Notes: generated by a model not told the origin, from the letters alone. A stretch of 64,000 bases of DNA from Radicibacter daui (GCA_030657355.1 CP131056.1:3182501-3246500), one strand, 5' to 3'; positions 7,977 to 18,978 are shown, counted from the stretch's first letter. Made by a program: numbers and translations.

Positions 7977-9163
7977 GCGGCCAGCTCCTGGCTGATTGCG
8001 GCGGAAACGGTCTCGAGCGCGGTGAGCGCCAGATCGATCTCGACCGGGGTGATGACAAGCGGCGGCAACAGACGCAGCACATTCTCGCCCGCCGGCAGCA
8101 CCAGCAGATGCTCCTTCTTGAGGCGGGTTATGAAGTCCGTGTTGGTGATCGCCGGATTAAGGCGCAGGCCCAGCATGAGGCCGGTGCCGCGCACCTCCTC
8201 GAAGACGCCGGGATAACGCGCGGCAAGGGCTTCCAGCTGCGGGCGCAGCAGCGCGGCCGTCTCTGTCACACCGTCGAGGAAACCCTCTTCCAGCATGACG
8301 TCGAGCACCGCATTACCCACCGCCATGGCGAGCGGGTTGCCGCCAAAGGTGGAGCCATGCGTGCCGGCAACCATGCCAACGGCTGCCTTTTCGGTCGCCA
8401 TGAAGGCGCCGAGCGGGAAACCGCCGCCAATGCCCTTGGCCGTGCACATGACGTCCGGCGTAATGCCGGCCCACTCATGGGCAAAGAGCTTGCCGGTACG
8501 GCCGAAGCCGGTCTGGATTTCATCGAAATAGAGCAGGAGACCGAACTCGTCGCACACGGCCCGGAGCGCCTTCAGGTACTCGATATCCGCCGGCTTGATC
8601 CCACCCTCGCCGATAATCGGCTCGATGCAGATGGCCGCCGTCTCGTCGGTGATGGCAGCGCGCATCTCGTTCATGTTGCCAAAGGCGACCTGGTCGAAAC
8701 CATCCACCAGCGGGCCGAAGCCATCCGTCAGCTTGGCCGACTTGACGGCGGAGATCGCCGCCAGGGTGCGGCCATGGAAGGCCCCGCCCACGGTGATCAC
8801 GCGCCAGCGCTTCGGGTTGCCGGTGGCCGAATGGTACTTGCGGCACACCTTGATGCCGCCTTCCCAGGCCTCGACACCCGAGTTGGAGAAGAAGACGGTA
8901 TCGGCGAAGGTACGCTCCACCAGCCGGCCCGCCAGCTTTTCCTGGCCCGGAATGGCATAGTGATTGGACACGTGCCACAGCGTTGCAGCCTGCTTCTGCA
9001 GCTCGGCAACCAGATGCGGATGGCAATGGCCCAGATTGCACACGGCAACACCGGCGCCGAAATCGACATATCGTCGCCCGTCCGTATCCCACAGGTAGGC
9101 ACCTTCGCCCCGCGCCATGGCGGGAGTGCGCTGACCATAGGTGGGCATGACCACGGGCATCAT
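7973..9163 (-). CDS. argD: Acetylornithine aminotransferase
   Basis: About 396 aa from ATG 9163 ([14 protein letters not shown]), with AAGGAACG upstream; an in-frame ATG at 9262 is farther out and unsupported. It is a class III PLP aminotransferase that converts N-acetylglutamate semialdehyde to N-acetylornithine. [34 protein letters not shown] and the PLP lysine in [15 protein letters not shown] are visible. The promoter and a stable leader hairpin lie at 9246-9318. It overlaps argF by four bases. Confidence 0.95.
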   Translation of the reverse strand: MMPVVMPTYGQRTPAMARGEGAYLWDTDGRRYVDFGAGVAVCNLGHCHPHLVAELQKQAATLWHVSNHYAIPGQEKLAGRLVERTFADTVFFSNSGVEAWEGGIKVCRKYHSATGNPKRWRVITVGGAFHGRTLAAISAVKSAKLTDGFGPLVDGFDQVAFGNMNEMRAAITDETAAICIEPIIGEGGIKPADIEYLKALRAVCDEFGLLLYFDEIQTGFGRTGKLFAHEWAGITPDVMCTAKGIGGGFPLGAFMATEKAAVGMVAGTHGSTFGGNPLAMAVGNAVLDVMLEEGFLDGVTETAALLRPQLEALAARYPGVFEEVRGTGLMLGLRLNPAITNTDFITRLKKEHLLVLPAGENVLRLLPPLVITPVEIDLALTALETVSAAISQELAA

Positions 9164-9245
9164 CGATAGACGTTCCTTGAAATAGCTGCTGCCGGCCGCA
9201 CCGCAGGCGGCCCGGCCGCCGGTCGTTGGCAGGATTGCCGGGAAA

Positions 9246-9283
9246 CAAAAACACCAGGGCACATCATGATGCGCCCTGATGGA
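9246..9283 (-). terminator. Stable hairpin with T-tract in the argD leader (possible attenuator)
   Basis: On the minus strand a stem of about 13 bp (CATCAGGGCGCAT with its partner, two G-U pairs, loop CATG) is followed by TTTTTGTTT. It lies about 80 nt upstream of the argD start and directly downstream of a promoter-like sequence. Nothing transcribed leftward precedes it, so it is unlikely to serve an upstream gene. Confidence 0.6.
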
Positions 9284-9289
9284 GCGGGG

Positions 9290-9318
9290 ACTATGAAAAG
9301 CACACCGGCGCCTGTCAA
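9290..9318 (-). promoter_or_regulatory. Sigma70-like promoter of argD-argF
   Basis: Minus-strand TTGACA (9318-9313) is followed after 17 nt by CATAGT (9295-9290). This puts the likely transcript start at the foot of the leader hairpin. Confidence 0.55.
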
Positions 9319-9684
9319 CGGAATCCGCAGGCGAAGATCGCTTTTTGCGAAATAAAGTAACAAAAATATCAAAATTGACTTTTGAAGCAGAGGAAAAGTC
9401 TCTTCAGATAGGTTGAAATGTACCCGCCTCTCAAACCTTTGACCGCGACGGCCGCCCTGCCGGCAACCGGAATTCCGGCGGGATATATGGCACCACGGCT
9501 TGTTCAGAACATTGGTCAAGGTCTTGAAAATACTCACATGAGGCGAGCACGGTCGCAGGGCGCCTTCTCAGGCAACCCCCGGCAACGCCAAAGCGGACCG
9601 ATTTGCCGCAGCAGGGAATTAAAGGGTTGAAAGGCCGGGCAGTCCCTGAGACAAGGGAATTACCAGTCAAGGACAAGAGGCACC
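9319..9684. other. Divergent intergenic region between argD and the IalB-like gene
   Basis: About 365 bp upstream of both genes. The part near 9345-9400 is AT-rich and could hold regulatory sites for argD. No gene or RNA was recognised. Confidence 0.5.
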
Positions 9685-10212
9685 ATGTCGAGTCTGTTTC
9701 GCCAACTGACCCGAGCGGCAACCGGCCTGTCCGCCGCATTCGTTATCGTTGCCGCCGCGAGCGCCCAGGCGCAGGCCCCCACCTTCCTGAGCGAACACAA
9801 GGATTGGTCGGCCTATAGTCACAAGGCCGGCGCCAGCCCGGTCTGTTTCGTTGCCAGCAAGCCCAAGCAGGCCAAGGGCAATTACACCAAACGCGGCGAT
9901 GTTTTCGCCATGGTGACGAACCGCCCGGCCGATAATGTGCGCAACGAGGTGAGTTTCGTCATCGGCTACCCCTTCAAGGATGGCAGCCAGCTGGACGTGA
10001 CCATCGGCAACGCCACCTTCAAGCTGACGACCGAAGGCGAACACGCCTGGACGACCGACCCGGCGACCGACCAGAAGATGGTCACGGCCATGAAGGGCGG
10101 CGCCACCATGACGGTGGTGGGTTATTCGGGCAAAGGCACCAAGACGACGGACACCTACAGCCTGTCGGGCTTTACCGCCGCGCTGGATGCCATCGGACGC
10201 GCCTGCAAGTAA
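9685..10212 (+). CDS. IalB-family (invasion-associated locus B) exported protein
   Basis: This 175-aa protein has a signal peptide (residues 1-30, ending ASAQAQA). The mature domain matches the IalB family: an early DWSAYSH segment, a single Cys in PVCFVASKPKQA, a KRGDVFAMVTNRPADNVRNE strand, and FVIGYPFKDGS. A C-terminal GRAC supplies a second Cys, so a disulfide is likely. The family is widespread in alphaproteobacteria and periplasmic; its biochemical role is unknown outside Bartonella. The ribosome site AAGAGG lies upstream of ATG 9685. A large intergenic palindrome follows the stop. Confidence 0.85.
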   Translation: MSSLFRQLTRAATGLSAAFVIVAAASAQAQAPTFLSEHKDWSAYSHKAGASPVCFVASKPKQAKGNYTKRGDVFAMVTNRPADNVRNEVSFVIGYPFKDGSQLDVTIGNATFKLTTEGEHAWTTDPATDQKMVTAMKGGATMTVVGYSGKGTKTTDTYSLSGFTAALDAIGRACK

Positions 10213-10215
10213 GCG

Positions 10216-10373
10216 AACAAAAGCCTTCCCCATAATGGGGAAGGCGGCGCAAAGCGCCGGATGGGGGTGTGGGCCTCTCACTCTGCGCCGTCAGCGATGG
10301 ATGGCGCCGCCCACACCCTCATCCGCCCCTACGGGGCACCTTCTCCACTGCCGCGGAGAAGGATTTTTTCTTC

Positions 10374-10376
<3 letters not shown>
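10216..10376. repeat. Y-shaped intergenic palindromic repeat
   Basis: The left arm (CCTTCCCC...GGGGAAGG then GGATGGGGGTGTGGGC) is mirrored by a right arm whose reverse complement reads CCTTCTCC...GGAGAAGG then GGATGAGGGTGTGGGC. Each arm is itself a small hairpin, so the whole folds as a branched cruciform. Elements of this form are scattered through intergenic regions of many alphaproteobacterial genomes. It lies between two convergent genes and abuts the dgdA stop. Confidence 0.75.
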
Positions 10377-11684
<1,308 letters not shown>

Positions 11685-11757
11685 TCAGGAAGTGCGGGTT
11701 ACCCAACAGCTACCGCCCGCCACACTTCCGGGCAAATTGATACTTTTTCTCTCCGAT

Positions 11758-11772
11758 ATCGATTAAATTGAT
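11758..11772. promoter_or_regulatory. T-N11-A LysR-type operator in the dgdA-LysR intergenic region
   Basis: ATCGATTAAATTGAT is a 15-bp interrupted palindrome with 6 of 7 arm bases matching and fits T-N11-A. It overlaps the LysR gene's start, consistent with autorepression and control of the divergent dgdA. Confidence 0.55.
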
Positions 11773-12640
11773 GTCCATGGCCGATCTCGATCTCATGCTG
11801 CTGCGCAATTTCACCGTCGTCGCCCGTACGGGCTCGATCAGCATTGCCAGCCATCAGGTCGGCCGCACCCAGTCGGCCCTCAGCATGCAGATGCAGCGGC
11901 TGGAGGATGTGATCGGCCAGCCGCTCCTCCACCGCACCGGCTCCGGCGTGCGCCTTACCATCGCCGGGGAGCAGCTGCTGGCCCACGCTGATGCGCTGCT
12001 GGCCAAACATGACGAGATACTGGGGGAGATGCGCGGCACCGGCCTGCGCGGCTCGGTGAGCCTTGGCTGCCCGGACGATTATGCCATTGCCTTCCTGCCG
12101 GAACTGCTCAACGGCTTTTGCGCCCTGCATCCCGATGTCGAGTTGCAGATGGTCTGCGGGCCGAGCACCGACCTGCGCCCGCTGCTGCATCGCCGGCGCA
12201 TCGAGCTGGCGCTGGTTTCGGTTGCCGATGCGGCAAGCCCCGAGGTGATCCGGCCGGAAAGTTTCGTCTGGGTCGCCAACGAGCCGCGCCCCGCCATGCT
12301 CGACCTGCCGCTGCTGCCCCTCGCCCTCTCCGCCCCGCAGACGCTCGACTACAAGGCCGCCTGCACGGCGATGGAGGCCATTGGCCGGCGCTACCGCATC
12401 GCCTTTGCCAGCAACAGCCTTGCCGGGCTCATCACCATCGCCCGCTCGGGCCATGCGGTGAGCGTGCTGACCCGCACCGCCGTGCCACCGGACCTGCATG
12501 TTCTCGAAGAGGAGCTGCCGGCACTCCCCACCATCGGCATCGCGCTCGAATATGCCGCCCCCAGCCCATCTCTGGTCACCCGGGCGCTGGGAGACTATAT
12601 CCGCCGCAAGCTGCCGGGCCTTGAAGGACGGGCAATCTGA
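11771..12640 (+). CDS. LysR-family regulator, DgdR-like
   Basis: About 289 aa. The N-terminal winged HTH (residues 5-65) reads LLRNFTVVARTGSISIASHQVG then RTQSALSMQMQRLED. The effector-binding domain follows with LGCPDDYAIAFLPELLNGF near residues 98-116. It is divergent from dgdA with 95 bp between them and a T-N11-A box at its own start, so it probably controls dgdA in response to a dialkylglycine substrate. ATG 11771 or 11777 are both possible starts. The DgdR assignment rests on position more than on sequence. Confidence 0.85.
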   Translation: MSMADLDLMLLRNFTVVARTGSISIASHQVGRTQSALSMQMQRLEDVIGQPLLHRTGSGVRLTIAGEQLLAHADALLAKHDEILGEMRGTGLRGSVSLGCPDDYAIAFLPELLNGFCALHPDVELQMVCGPSTDLRPLLHRRRIELALVSVADAASPEVIRPESFVWVANEPRPAMLDLPLLPLALSAPQTLDYKAACTAMEAIGRRYRIAFASNSLAGLITIARSGHAVSVLTRTAVPPDLHVLEEELPALPTIGIALEYAAPSPSLVTRALGDYIRRKLPGLEGRAI

Positions 12641-12809
12641 GACATATCTCTTGGCCCGTAGTCCCAGCGCATGCGCGCCATGCGGGATTGGCCGTCGCGT
12701 CCGGGCGTTATCTGTGTTAGGGAAATCACACTGGCAGCACGATGCTTCAGGCTCGAGGGGTGGATGATCCCCGCCGGGCTTGACCGGCTGCCCCGGCTTG
12801 CTGTTTAAG

Positions 12810-12852
12810 GCGAGCCCTGATCCCGCGCCCCAAAAGGCTCGCGGGCTTTTTA
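12810..12852 (+). terminator. Terminator-like hairpin in the rlmN upstream region
   Basis: GCGAGCC (12810-12816) can pair with GGCTCGC (12836-12842), or CCCGCG with CGCGGG; the two are mutually exclusive. Both lead into CTTTTTATT. It may end the LysR transcript, or be a leader structure about 45 nt before the rlmN start. Confidence 0.55.
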
Positions 12853-12898
12853 TTAAAGATACCCGGCCTTGCCGGAAGAACCCGTTTCAGGAGCCGCC

Positions 12899-14095
<1,197 letters not shown>

Positions 14096-14122
14096 ACGCA
14101 CCGCCAGCCCATCGAGTCCTGA

Positions 14123-14161
14123 CAAAACAAAAGGCCGCCTGTCCGGGCGGCCTTTTGTTTT
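14123..14161. terminator. Bidirectional intrinsic terminator after rlmN
   Basis: AAAACAAAAGGCCGCC and GGGCGGCCTTTTGTTTT form a long stem around TGTC with A and T tracts on both sides. It serves rlmN on the plus strand and the small convergent gene on the minus strand. Confidence 0.85.
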
Positions 14162-14196
14162 ACGCTATCAAGGAGAAGCGGCGGGATTGCCCTGCC

Positions 14197-14439
14197 TCAG
14201 GCAGCCTTTGGTGCTGTCGCCCCTTCCTGCCGCCGGTGCGCACTGTAGAAGCGCAGCGTATCCATGAGGAAACGCAGGTCGCGCCCGTCGATGGTAAGGC
14301 CGATTACCTCGACCAGATGCTCGATCGCAGAAACGCGCCGCTGCGGATGGCGGTAGGATTTGAGGGTGCCGATCAGGGAAAAGCCCTGTTCGCTGCTGCC
14401 ATCGAAGGCCAATACCGGTTTGTTCGTCATCATCTTCAT
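14197..14439 (-). CDS. Small hypothetical protein (80 aa)
   Basis: An 80-aa frame ends close to a bidirectional terminator and has a weak GGAG upstream. The sequence includes KPVLAFDGSSEQGFSLIGTL and a mixed beta/alpha pattern (SAIEHLVEVIGLTIDGRDLR). There is no signal peptide, membrane span or family I recognise. Starts at 14433 or 14430 are equally possible. Codon composition matches neighbours, so I treat it as a real but uncharacterised gene. Confidence 0.55.
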   Translation of the reverse strand: MKMMTNKPVLAFDGSSEQGFSLIGTLKSYRHPQRRVSAIEHLVEVIGLTIDGRDLRFLMDTLRFYSAHRRQEGATAPKAA

Positions 14440-14759
14440 CTATCCAGATACTCCGGCCTTTGTTTCCGGAGCCTCCAGGCGCCCTGCGATCAAGGAACCA
14501 TTCCTGCCGGCAGCGGGCGTCTCACCCAGTTATTCCCCCGTCCGGCCCTGTTGAGGAACGACGGGCGATGCCTCTCCGATATCTGCCTTTTTGCGTGACA
14601 GATCCGTGAGGCTGCACACGTTCGGGCCGACCCTGTCCTTCCGGTCAGGAGGAGCGGGACGAGGTCATAAACCCGTCACATGAAAAAATTGTTAAGAAAT
14701 CAAAGGGCCGGCACAAAAGGCCGGCCCCAGGGGTTGTTACGGGAATTGTGAAGGGCTTC
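14440..14759. other. Intergenic stretch with a terminator only
   Basis: 320 bp between the small gene and the DUF1476 gene. Apart from the hairpin at 14701-14731 and an AT-rich patch near 14680, nothing was recognised. Confidence 0.5.
14701..14731 (-). terminator. Hairpin terminator after the DUF1476 gene
   Basis: Minus-strand GGGCCGGCC and GCCGGCCC flank TTTTGT and lead into TTTGATTTC. Confidence 0.55.
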
Positions 14760-15080
14760 TCAGGCGGTCATCACATGCGTGAAGGCCTGCTCTTCAAGCT
14801 CGCGCAGCTTGCGCTCGATACGATGGCGCGAAGTGTCGACCGCGGCCGAAAAGAAATCCGCCTGGGTCAGCATCACGATCTCGCTGTCATCCGCCGTGGC
14901 GATCCAGGTATCGCAGGCGGCCCGCGCATAAGTGCGTGCCGCATCGCCGGCAAGCCCCATCCGCTCTGCCGCCCACATCCCGAACAGGGCGTTTCGTCGG
15001 TTGATAATCCGGAATCGCAAGGCCTCGTCATGGGCAAACTGGCCTTCAAAGGCAGCGGCACGTTGCGCGAAATCAGGCAT
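14760..15080 (-). CDS. DUF1476 protein (F1-ATPase inhibitor zeta-subunit family)
   Basis: 106 aa from ATG 15080, with CGGAGAAAG upstream; longer starts are unsupported. Residues 1-45 (DFAQRAAAFEGQFAHDEALR then RRNALFGMWAAERMGL) and the C-terminal VDTSRHRIERKLRELEEQAF fit DUF1476. The family includes the zeta subunit that blocks ATP hydrolysis by alphaproteobacterial F1-ATPase through its N-terminus. Many genomes carry paralogues, so inhibitor function is likely but not certain. It is divergent from purC, a gene order I recall from several alphaproteobacteria. Confidence 0.85.
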   Translation of the reverse strand: MPDFAQRAAAFEGQFAHDEALRFRIINRRNALFGMWAAERMGLAGDAARTYARAACDTWIATADDSEIVMLTQADFFSAAVDTSRHRIERKLRELEEQAFTHVMTA

Positions 15081-15227
15081 CGGCTTTCTCCGGTTCACAG
15101 GTGCAAGGCGGCAACTGTAACGCCAAAAGCCCCCCAATTTCGATAATACGGACGGATTTTGCGGGCAGTTCTGCGGTATAGGTCGTTGTCCCTTTCGGAG
15201 CACACTGCTATTAAGGTGCGGCGCGAT

Positions 15228-15260
15228 ACCCGCGCCGCGGCTCCCATTCGCGGCGCGGGT
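15228..15260 (+). promoter_or_regulatory. Perfect 12-bp stem-loop in the purC leader
   Basis: ACCCGCGCCGCG (15228-15239) and CGCGGCGCGGGT (15249-15260) form a perfect stem around a 9-nt loop, followed by CATTTCCTTTTA. It lies 60 nt before purC. It could be a terminator-like leader element or a barrier between the divergent genes. Confidence 0.55.
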
Positions 15261-15319
15261 CATTTCCTTTTATGGGATGACTGCCCCTGAGCCCGGGGCC
15301 ACTGATACGGCAGACACGC

Positions 15320-16084
15320 ATGACCAGACGTCGGCGACTGTATGACGGCAAGGCCAAGACCCTGTTTGAAGGGCCGGAGCCGGGAACGCTGGTACAGTAC
15401 TTCAAGGATGACGCCACCGCCTTCAATAACCAGAAGCACGGGGTTATTACCGGCAAGGGCGTGCTGAACAACCGCATCTCGGAATATCTGATGGAGAGGC
15501 TTGGCGAGGTGGGCGTTCCGACCCACTTTATCCGCCGCCTCAACATGCGCGAGCAGCTGGTGCGCGAAGTGGAGATCATCCCCATCGAGGTGGTGGTCCG
15601 CAACGTGGCGGCCGGCGGTTTCGCCAAGCGCTTCGGCACCAAGGAAGGCACGCAGCTGCCGCGCTCGATCGTCGAGTACTATTACAAGTCCGACGAGCTG
15701 GGCGATCCGATGATCACCGAAGAGCACATCACCGCTTTCGGCTGGGCGTCCCCGCAGGACCTCGACGACATGGTGGCGCTTGCCCTACGCATCAATGATT
15801 TCATGTCCGGCCTCTTCCTCGGCATCGGCCTCAAGCTGGTGGACTTCAAGGTCGAGTTCGGGCGCCTGTGGAATCAGGACGAGATGCGCATCATCCTCGC
15901 CGATGAGCTGAGCCCCGACAACATGCGGCTCTGGGACATCGAGACCAACGAGAAGATGGACAAGGACCGCTTCCGCCAGGATCTCGGCAATGTCGCCGAA
16001 GCCTACCAGGAAGTCGCCCGCCGCCTCGGCATCCTGCCCGAGGGTGGCCCCGTTGATTTCAAGGGACCGAAGGTGCTGCAGTGA
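15320..16084 (+). CDS. purC: Phosphoribosylaminoimidazole-succinocarboxamide synthase
   Basis: 254 aa, usual length. The enzyme joins CAIR and aspartate with ATP to form SAICAR in purine synthesis. Family features include the N-terminal [59 protein letters not shown] and [12 protein letters not shown]. It overlaps purS by four bases. The ribosome site before ATG 15320 is weak. Confidence 0.97.
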   Translation: MTRRRRLYDGKAKTLFEGPEPGTLVQYFKDDATAFNNQKHGVITGKGVLNNRISEYLMERLGEVGVPTHFIRRLNMREQLVREVEIIPIEVVVRNVAAGGFAKRFGTKEGTQLPRSIVEYYYKSDELGDPMITEEHITAFGWASPQDLDDMVALALRINDFMSGLFLGIGLKLVDFKVEFGRLWNQDEMRIILADELSPDNMRLWDIETNEKMDKDRFRQDLGNVAEAYQEVARRLGILPEGGPVDFKGPKVLQ

Positions 16085-16326
16085 AGGCTCGTATCCACGT
16101 CACGCTCAAGAACGGTGTGCTTGACCCGCAGGGCAAGGCCATCGAAACCGCCCTCCACGGCCTCGGCTTCGGCGAAGCCGGCAATGTGCGTCAGGGCAAG
16201 GTGATCGAACTCGACCTCAAGGGCGTTGCCGACAAGGCCGCGGCCGAGGCCCGGGTCAAGGAAATGTGTGCCAAGCTGCTGGCCAACCCGGTGATCGAGG
16301 ATTACTCGGTGGAGCTGGCCGGCTAA
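16081..16326 (+). CDS. purS: Phosphoribosylformylglycinamidine synthase subunit PurS
   Basis: 81 aa starting with GTG overlapping the purC stop. PurS dimers bridge PurQ and PurL in the FGAM synthase complex. [38 protein letters not shown] and [11 protein letters not shown] are standard. The operon stops here: a terminator follows and neither purQ nor purL is next, although purQ normally comes directly after purS in this class. Confidence 0.95.
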   Translation: MKARIHVTLKNGVLDPQGKAIETALHGLGFGEAGNVRQGKVIELDLKGVADKAAAEARVKEMCAKLLANPVIEDYSVELAG

Positions 16327-16347
16327 GGCCGGACATTGCCTGACGAC

Positions 16348-16393
16348 AAAAACAAAAGCCCCGGAAGGTCCGCCTTCCGGGGCTTTTGTTTTA
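16348..16393. terminator. Bidirectional terminator after purS
   Basis: AAAACAAAAGCCCCGGAAGG and its complement form a long stem with A and T tracts on both sides, between convergent genes. Confidence 0.85.
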
Positions 16394-16410
16394 TCTCATG
16401 GCGACGCCCC

Positions 16411-17055
16411 TCAGAGCCCAAATTCCAACGGCGACGCCGCCTGCCACAGGGCATAAAAAAGCAGCATCAGCGCCAGGAGCGGCGTCAGCGAAAAACCCCC
16501 GCGCTCCCGCCTGAGGCGCGCCCACAGGAAAAGCCAGGGAAACCAGAGCAAGGCGCCCAGCGTCATGAAGCCGGTAATCTCTGCGGCACCCAGCCAGAAG
16601 CCGGCAAGCGCGCCGAGGATGACCTCTGCCGGCCCGACAAGGGAGTTATCCGCTCCCTTCCCGGCACTCTTCTGGGCCGCAGGTTTTCGGGCCGACAGCC
16701 GGCGACGCAGGCTCGACGGCGATGTCTCCGGCTCGTCATCACCGCGACCGGCACGGCGCAGGGCCATCCACCAGATCACAGCCATCAGCGCTCCCCAACT
16801 GCCGGCACCCAGCAACAGGTCACGCGGGGGCAGCGGTGCCAAAAAATGGCGCCACAGCAGGCCGCCTGCGGCGATCAGGACAAAGCCCGCCCACAATCCC
16901 TGGAGCCCCCCCAGAGGGGGCTGGGCATCGGGAGAGCGGACCACCTGCAGGACGATCCAGCCCAGCCCGAAAGCCAGCAGCACCAGTGCCGCAGCGCCAT
17001 GAATTGGCGCCCGCACCAGCAGCGAATGGCTATAAAGATCGCCGGCCAAATCCAT
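16411..17055 (-). CDS. Integral membrane protein of unknown function
   Basis: 214 aa from ATG 17055. It has about five hydrophobic segments (for example PIHGAAALVLLAFGLGWIVL, DLLLGAGSWGALMAVIWWMA and ITGFMTLGALLWFPWLFLWA). A basic, Ser-rich cytoplasmic-looking loop lies at about 120-155 (SLRRRLSARKPAAQKSAGKG). I recognise no family. It begins five bases after a small coiled-coil membrane gene and is surely cotranscribed with it. Confidence 0.7.
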   Translation of the reverse strand: MDLAGDLYSHSLLVRAPIHGAAALVLLAFGLGWIVLQVVRSPDAQPPLGGLQGLWAGFVLIAAGGLLWRHFLAPLPPRDLLLGAGSWGALMAVIWWMALRRAGRGDDEPETSPSSLRRRLSARKPAAQKSAGKGADNSLVGPAEVILGALAGFWLGAAEITGFMTLGALLWFPWLFLWARLRRERGGFSLTPLLALMLLFYALWQAASPLEFGL

Positions 17056-17059
17056 GCCT

Positions 17060-17389
17060 TCAGACCACCAGCGCCGACGGCGGCAAAGACAGCCGTTCAA
17101 CCGCCGCCGTGAGCCGGGCAATCAGGTGCTGGCTTGCGGCATGCTGCGCGTGGCAGTGGGCAAGCTTGCGTTCCATTTCGATGAGGCGGCCCCGCAGTGC
17201 CTCGCCGTCAGCCAGCAGTTCCTCGCGCAAGCGCTGCTGGGTCGCAAGCAACGCCTCAAGCCTGCCGGCGCCAAGCGCCCGTTCCTCGCGCCGGGCCCGG
17301 AACCAGAGCAGCAGGGCCACCGCAGCCGGCACAGCCCATTGCGGCAGCGGCCCGGCAGCAAACGCCTGCAGAAAAGCTTCAAGGCTCAT
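17060..17389 (-). CDS. Small single-span membrane protein with coiled coil
   Basis: 109 aa. Residues 18-32 form one transmembrane helix (WAVPAAVALLLWF), followed by a long heptad-like helix from about residue 35 to 100 (LEALLATQQRLREELLADG then LRGRLIEMERKLAHCHAQ). The shape resembles phage holin or spanin-associated proteins, or LapA-like scaffolds, without a firm match. It is coupled to the following membrane gene. Confidence 0.65.
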   Translation of the reverse strand: MSLEAFLQAFAAGPLPQWAVPAAVALLLWFRARREERALGAGRLEALLATQQRLREELLADGEALRGRLIEMERKLAHCHAQHAASQHLIARLTAAVERLSLPPSALVV

Positions 17390-17472
17390 GTCTCGTCACT
17401 CCTTGCGCTGGTCGCCCTCCTGCCCCTGACGATAACGCAGCAGTCCACGAGGTCAAGGAATAAAAACCTAAA

Positions 17473-18051
17473 TCATATGGTCGCCAGAGCGCCAAGCAGC
17501 TCCCCGGTCGTGATGACCGTGCAGAACTCGAAGCCCAGCGTTGCAACATGGGCCGCGTGAACCGCCGCTGCTGGAATGATGTCGCCCCGCTCGTCCGGCA
17601 GGTCAAAGCAGTCACAGGCATCGGCCACAAGCACCATGCGCCAGCCCATATTGGCGCCGGTGCGGATGGTGGTGGAGACGCACATGTCGGTAGAAATGCC
17701 GAAGGTAATCACCGACTGCGCGCCAAGCCGGCGCAGCCGCAAATCGAGATCGGTGCCGATGAAAGCGGAGTTGACGCTCTTGCTCACCACCGGCTCGCCG
17801 GCCAACGGCTCAAAACCCGGGCGAAACTGGTTTCCTTCCTGCCCCGGCCGCAATGTCGAGCCGGGTTCGACACTGTCGTGGCGCACATGCAGGAGCGGCC
17901 GGTTCGCCGTGCGCCAAGCGGCCAGGATGGCACTTCCCCGCTCATCGCTCTGATGGTTCCACCGCCCCGGCCAGCGACCGGGAAGATCAAACCCCCGCTG
18001 CATGTCGATGGGCAGCAGCACGGCCCCGGCAAGGTCTGGCAGTTCGGTCAT
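17473..18051 (-). CDS. Isochorismatase-fold cysteine hydrolase
   Basis: 192 aa, normal for the family. The catalytic triad is visible: Asp in LLPIDMQRGFD, Lys in VVSKSVNSAFIGT, and Cys in STDMCVSTTIRTGANMG. Members hydrolyse isochorismate, nicotinamide, carbamoylated amines or similar amides; the substrate here is unknown. The gene runs with murI 42 bp upstream and may be cotranscribed. Confidence 0.85.
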   Translation of the reverse strand: MTELPDLAGAVLLPIDMQRGFDLPGRWPGRWNHQSDERGSAILAAWRTANRPLLHVRHDSVEPGSTLRPGQEGNQFRPGFEPLAGEPVVSKSVNSAFIGTDLDLRLRRLGAQSVITFGISTDMCVSTTIRTGANMGWRMVLVADACDCFDLPDERGDIIPAAAVHAAHVATLGFEFCTVITTGELLGALATI

Positions 18052-18093
18052 GATAATCCCTTCAGGCGACAGGCGGGCAGCCCGTCCTTCTTG

Positions 18094-18978
18094 TCATAGG
18101 GCAAAGGGGCGAGACCAGAGCTCAAGCGGGTCAAGACCGGCGGCGGCCAGCACACGGGCAAACCGCTCTCCCGCCGGCGCGGTCACCAGCGCCACTCCTT
18201 CCGGCGGATGGCCGGCAGGCCGGGCGGCCCCGGGACCCAGCACTTCAGCCAGCCGCCGGGCCACGGCCGGTGCCGGATCGAGCCAGCGCGTTCCCTCCGG
18301 CGCCGCGGCCTTGAGAGCGGGCAGCAACAGCGGATAGTGCGTGCAGCCGAGTGCCACCGCATCCACGGGCGGTGCATCGGGGCCGAAGAAAGGGCCAAGA
18401 ATGCGGGCAATCTCTTCCGTATCCGGGGCCTCCCCCAGCATCGAGGCCTCGGCCATGGCAGCAAGGTCGGGCGCCCCCACCCGCACCACGGTGCAGTCAG
18501 CGGCAAAATCCTCGACCAACCGGTCGACATAGGCGCGGCCGACGGTGCCCGGTGTTGCCAGAAGACCAATGGCCCGGCTGGTGGAAAGCAGCGCGGCCGG
18601 CTTGATCGGCGGCACCACCCCGACGACGGGGACGCTCAGGCGTTCGCGCAGCGGCCCCAGCACCAGGGTGGAGGCGGTGTTGCAGGCCACCACCACCGCA
18701 TCGGCCGGCCACTCGAGAAGGGCGGAGGTGACGAGCGAGACCACACGCTCGATAATCACATGGTCGGCAAGACGGCCATAGGGAAAGGCGGCATGATCGG
18801 CAAGGAAGACGGGAGACAGGCCGGGAATCAGGGCCCGGCAGGCCGCCAGCACCGTGAGCCCGCCCAGGCCGGAATCGACCAGCAACACCCGCGGCGCCGG
18901 TGCTCCCGGCACCCGCATGGCCATGCCGGCATCGACGGGAGATGTCTCAAAACCGCCCGGCGGAAGTGCGGAGGTCAT
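18094..18978 (-). CDS. murI: Glutamate racemase
   Basis: 294 aa. It supplies D-glutamate for peptidoglycan. The two catalytic cysteines are in VVVACNTASTLV and VALGCTHYPLLLPAL. The opening VLLVDSGLGGLTVLAAC and ADHAAFPYGRL motifs match MurI. An internal ATG at residue 19 gives a more typical length, so the true start may be 18924. Confidence 0.93.
   Translation of the reverse strand: MTSALPPGGFETSPVDAGMAMRVPGAPAPRVLLVDSGLGGLTVLAACRALIPGLSPVFLADHAAFPYGRLADHVIIERVVSLVTSALLEWPADAVVVACNTASTLVLGPLRERLSVPVVGVVPPIKPAALLSTSRAIGLLATPGTVGRAYVDRLVEDFAADCTVVRVGAPDLAAMAEASMLGEAPDTEEIARILGPFFGPDAPPVDAVALGCTHYPLLLPALKAAAPEGTRWLDPAPAVARRLAEVLGPGAARPAGHPPEGVALVTAPAGERFARVLAAAGLDPLELWSRPFAL

Noticed and set aside
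16411-17389. Idea that the coiled-coil and five-span proteins are a phage holin cassette
   Set aside because: No phage structural or endolysin gene is adjacent; the muramidase at 47853 is 30 kb away.
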